Below, piece after piece: positions 61,739 through 64,000 of a stretch of 64,000 nucleotides of DNA (position 1 is its first letter; the number at the start of each line of letters is the position of its first letter). The DNA is from ELB16-189 sp044229915 (GTDB taxonomy: Bacteria > Bacteroidota > Bacteroidia > Cytophagales > Cyclobacteriaceae): positions 1-64,000 of the forward strand of contig JBGASB010000001.1 in NCBI GenBank assembly GCA_044229915.1. The letters run 5' to 3'. The position numbers and the translations under genes are program-made. Below the pieces are notes generated by a model. The model did no database searches, had not been told where the DNA came from, and was given only the letters and a program-made list of their open reading frames with translations.

Positions 61739-64000
61739 CTATCGAATTATTACCCTTCCAATCTTTCGGTTATCTCCTGAAATCATTTGATACAGGTATA
61801 TACCCTGCGTAACTCTACTACTTTGAGAATCTGTACCATCCCAGGTAGTCTCGTGATATCCTGGATCAAACCGATTATTTACAAGATCCTTTATTCGTTT
61901 GCCCATTAAATCATATACAGCTATTTGTACATGCCCATCCACTTTACTTGTAAAGAATGGAATAGTGGTTGAATGGGTGAATGGATTTGGGTAAGCCTTC
62001 CCAATCGCATCACTTTCTGGCTGCAAAGATTTTTCATCTGCGCTATAAATGAATTTTATTATTTTACTTGTATTGATCGAGAACGAATAGACTGAATTCT
62101 TCCTCATATCTATCAACTCATTAGATTCAGCATCATACAGGAAAAGTTGAGCCGAATTATTACCAAACAAAGACGGGTTCCACTCTAATTTTGCTATTGA
62201 CTCTTCTACGTTTGACTCAACATTATAAGTCCAGATATAACTCTTGGCTGTTGGTACCACGTCACGGGCAAAGCGAGGCGTAAAGGCTTCCGGATGATAG
62301 GAGTTTAATTCAAGATAGTTAATAAACCGCGGGGCCGTTTGTGTGTCAAAACGATCTTTATCAATCATAGCTTCCGGGTGCATTCCAAAACCGCTGTAAT
62401 CATTGGTGCTTCCTGCGTGTACAAGAGTAATAGGAACAAACCAATCAGGTTGATCCAATTCACGAGTTAGCTCAGTTGACAGTATTCGGCCACCCGCTGT
62501 ATTTTTAAGGGTTACCGGAATATTCAGTGTTTGAGCTGAATTAGCATATACAAATCCTCCAGACCAGGTCTTAATTGAGTTTGATGTTTTGACATTTGCA
62601 TTGCCCGGATCATAGACAAGATAATCCTGATCTACATCGGCCGCTGAATTGGCTGCGCGAACATCATCCCAATCGATATCAAATAAATAAGGATTGCCTA
62701 TCTGGTTCCAGCCTTTTTCCAATTGCATTTGAAATGGAGCTAATTGGTTGGCTGGTATAGACTGACCAGAAAGTTTAATATCAACCGGCTCAAGTGAATT
62801 GAACCAGTATCCTTTACCCTGATCGATTCTTGACAATCCATCGTAATCGGTATTTCTTCCGTTTTGATATCTCAGTAAACGCCATTTTTCTTTGTTGTAG
62901 CCTCCGTAAAGAGATAAGAGTGGCGCAAATACGTCCCGGATATCATTTGACTCTAGTTTCAACGGCACTGAAATTATCCGATAAGATGAAAGCGTGCCCC
63001 CTGAACCTAAGGCTGGTATACTCTGGGAAGCAAAAGTTTTGTAGATATACCCTTTATTACTTTCAGAGGTTTTATCCAACTCATCCGTTACCTGAAAATA
63101 ATACTCCATTCCTATCTCATCTAAAAATGATGAATTGATAGTGGCTTCATAGGTGGTACTTACTAGGTTTGTGGGTGGTTCAGAAGTAAAATTGGCTTCA
63201 GTTATTTTACGGTGTTTAAATATTATTGAAATCGTACCAAAGCCACCACTTACTGACGATTTCACTGAAGATTGTGAATTCTGGTTATCTACAATTGTAA
63301 TGCTGGGAGCGGTAGGGGTACCTCCGCCACTTGCATCGGTTGTAACTGCTAACTTAGAGAGTGAATTGCCTGAAACACCAGCCGAATTATAGGCCCTTAC
63401 CCGATAGCGATAAGCAGTACTTGGCGTTAGGCCGGTAACTTGATAATCACCAAAATTTGGAACTTGTTTAGCATTATAATTAGCAAGGTTGGGAGCAAAG
63501 TTATCATCAGCAAGAGATACATCTATCACATACCCATCGGCACCATTAACCACCTCCCAGTTGGCTATAAACGAGGTTGCCGTTGGGGTTGAGTATGCCA
63601 TGGCAACCGGGTTAGCTGGAACGGTGATCTGACTAACAGTTGAAGAACTTGGCGAAGTGCCAGCCGTGTTTCTTGAACGAATTCTGAACTGGTAAATTGT
63701 TCCTGGAGTTAGCCCGGTAACAGTATGAGAAGTAGCAGTCTCTGATTTTGGATAGCCAGTAAACAGTGTGGCAAAATTGTCCTGAGACAAGTCAACAGAA
63801 TAATCAACTGCACCTACTACGCTGGTCCAGTTAATTTTGAAGCCTGTCTGACCCGGTTCGGATGCACTAGGTGCTGGTGAAGCCGGAACTGTTAGTTGAG
63901 TGATGCTATTGGAATTACCTGATACACCTGCAGTATTTACAGCACGTACCCGATACTGGTAAGTTACACCTGGATTCAGTCCTGTCACAAGTTCTATTGT
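61739..64000 (-). CDS. FN3-repeat surface protein with T9SS C-terminal sorting domain (cut by window edge)
   Basis: At least 753 residues; the N-terminus lies outside the window because the frame stays open to base 64000. At the visible N-terminal side are three fibronectin-III repeats, each with a GLTPGTIYQFRIRSRNTAG-like strand and a closing VPA/SPAP linker. The middle is an unassigned beta-rich region. The C-terminal 80 residues are a type A T9SS sorting domain (YPNPFTHSTTIPF, VYDLMGKRI, GIYLYQMISGD). It should be exported to the cell surface. It is the first visible gene of a set with the anchored protein and the caspase. Confidence 0.92.
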   Translation of the reverse strand, partial: TIELVTGLNPGVTYQYRVRAVNTAGVSGNSNSITQLTVPASPAPSASEPGQTGFKINWTSVVGAVDYSVDLSQDNFATLFTGYPKSETATSHTVTGLTPGTIYQFRIRSRNTAGTSPSSSTVSQITVPANPVAMAYSTPTATSFIANWEVVNGADGYVIDVSLADDNFAPNLANYNAKQVPNFGDYQVTGLTPSTAYRYRVRAYNSAGVSGNSLSKLAVTTDASGGGTPTAPSITIVDNQNSQSSVKSSVSGGFGTISIIFKHRKITEANFTSEPPTNLVSTTYEATINSSFLDEIGMEYYFQVTDELDKTSESNKGYIYKTFASQSIPALGSGGTLSSYRIISVPLKLESNDIRDVFAPLLSLYGGYNKEKWRLLRYQNGRNTDYDGLSRIDQGKGYWFNSLEPVDIKLSGQSIPANQLAPFQMQLEKGWNQIGNPYLFDIDWDDVRAANSAADVDQDYLVYDPGNANVKTSNSIKTWSGGFVYANSAQTLNIPVTLKNTAGGRILSTELTRELDQPDWFVPITLVHAGSTNDYSGFGMHPEAMIDKDRFDTQTAPRFINYLELNSYHPEAFTPRFARDVVPTAKSYIWTYNVESNVEESIAKLEWNPSLFGNNSAQLFLYDAESNELIDMRKNSVYSFSINTSKIIKFIYSADEKSLQPESDAIGKAYPNPFTHSTTIPFFTSKVDGHVQIAVYDLMGKRIKDLVNNRFDPGYHETTWDGTDSQSSRVTQGIYLYQMISGDNRKIGRVIIR

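Overview
The window looks like chromosomal DNA of a member of the Bacteroidota, most likely order Cytophagales. Several features point this way: a type IX secretion (T9SS) C-terminal sorting domain at the right edge, a type III glutamine synthetase, promoters of the TTG / TAnnTTTG kind, genes without Shine-Dalgarno sites, 800-residue FtsX-like permeases, head-GIN (DUF2807) and PdeM proteins, and a zeaxanthin-type carotenoid cluster. No rRNA, tRNA or CRISPR array was recognised. All calls come from reading the sequence; no database search was run.

Left part (1-3.2 kb): the 5' end of an IS110-family recombinase gene is cut by the window edge. Its left-end non-coding region could hold a bridge RNA. 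Next comes an AT-rich block (a VOC protein, a lipoprotein-anchored PhnB-like protein, lgt, DoxX). An imperfect 29-31 bp direct repeat (537-567 and 2720-2748) brackets most of this block.

3.3-28 kb is mostly housekeeping and periplasmic metabolism: an RluA-type pseudouridine synthase, a cytochrome c-PQQ dehydrogenase, and a three-gene operon (RidA, D-serine dehydratase/D-threonine aldolase-like enzyme, M19 dipeptidase) that fits turnover of D-amino-acid dipeptides. It also has a C-terminal processing protease, an alpha/beta hydrolase, glutamine synthetase III with an inverted repeat over its promoter, a sterol-desaturase-like protein, a previously unlisted 52-codon ORF ending at a very strong terminator, DUF2807, TerB-like, amidohydrolase, LTA-synthase-like and CapA proteins. 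PdeM and the ligase-associated DEXH helicase are separated by a PiT phosphate transporter.

27-45.5 kb is a light-response and carotenoid island. It starts with a CarH/LitR-type MerR regulator that keeps all the cobalamin-binding residues, followed by an ECF sigma factor, crtI, crtB and idi. Then come a porin (opposite strand), a duplicated NlpE-like secreted protein, a 57-codon DUF6435-type gene, a photolyase with a TTG start, an SDR/DUF2867 protein and, further on, an SRPBCC protein, crtZ and a fused lycopene cyclase. A minus-strand block encoding planctomycete-type cytochrome proteins (PSD1/DUF1549-1553, DUF1501, a membrane cytochrome c protein) plus a small lipoprotein sits inside this island. 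Together the carotenoid genes would convert geranylgeranyl diphosphate to zeaxanthin; no crtE is in the window.

45.5-59 kb holds a large BNR/sortilin-like secreted protein and a MacB/HlyD-type export system (two permeases, an ATPase, an adaptor). Divergent from it is an NtrC-type response regulator and histidine kinase. Two perfect palindromes lie between the divergent operons, and a degenerate copy of the same arrangement lies upstream of one permease. Sigma-54-like but imperfect promoter elements are found downstream of both sites.

59-64 kb (minus strand) holds an unknown 181-residue protein and an apparent operon of a fibronectin-III/T9SS surface protein, a secreted membrane-anchored protein and a secreted caspase-like protease.
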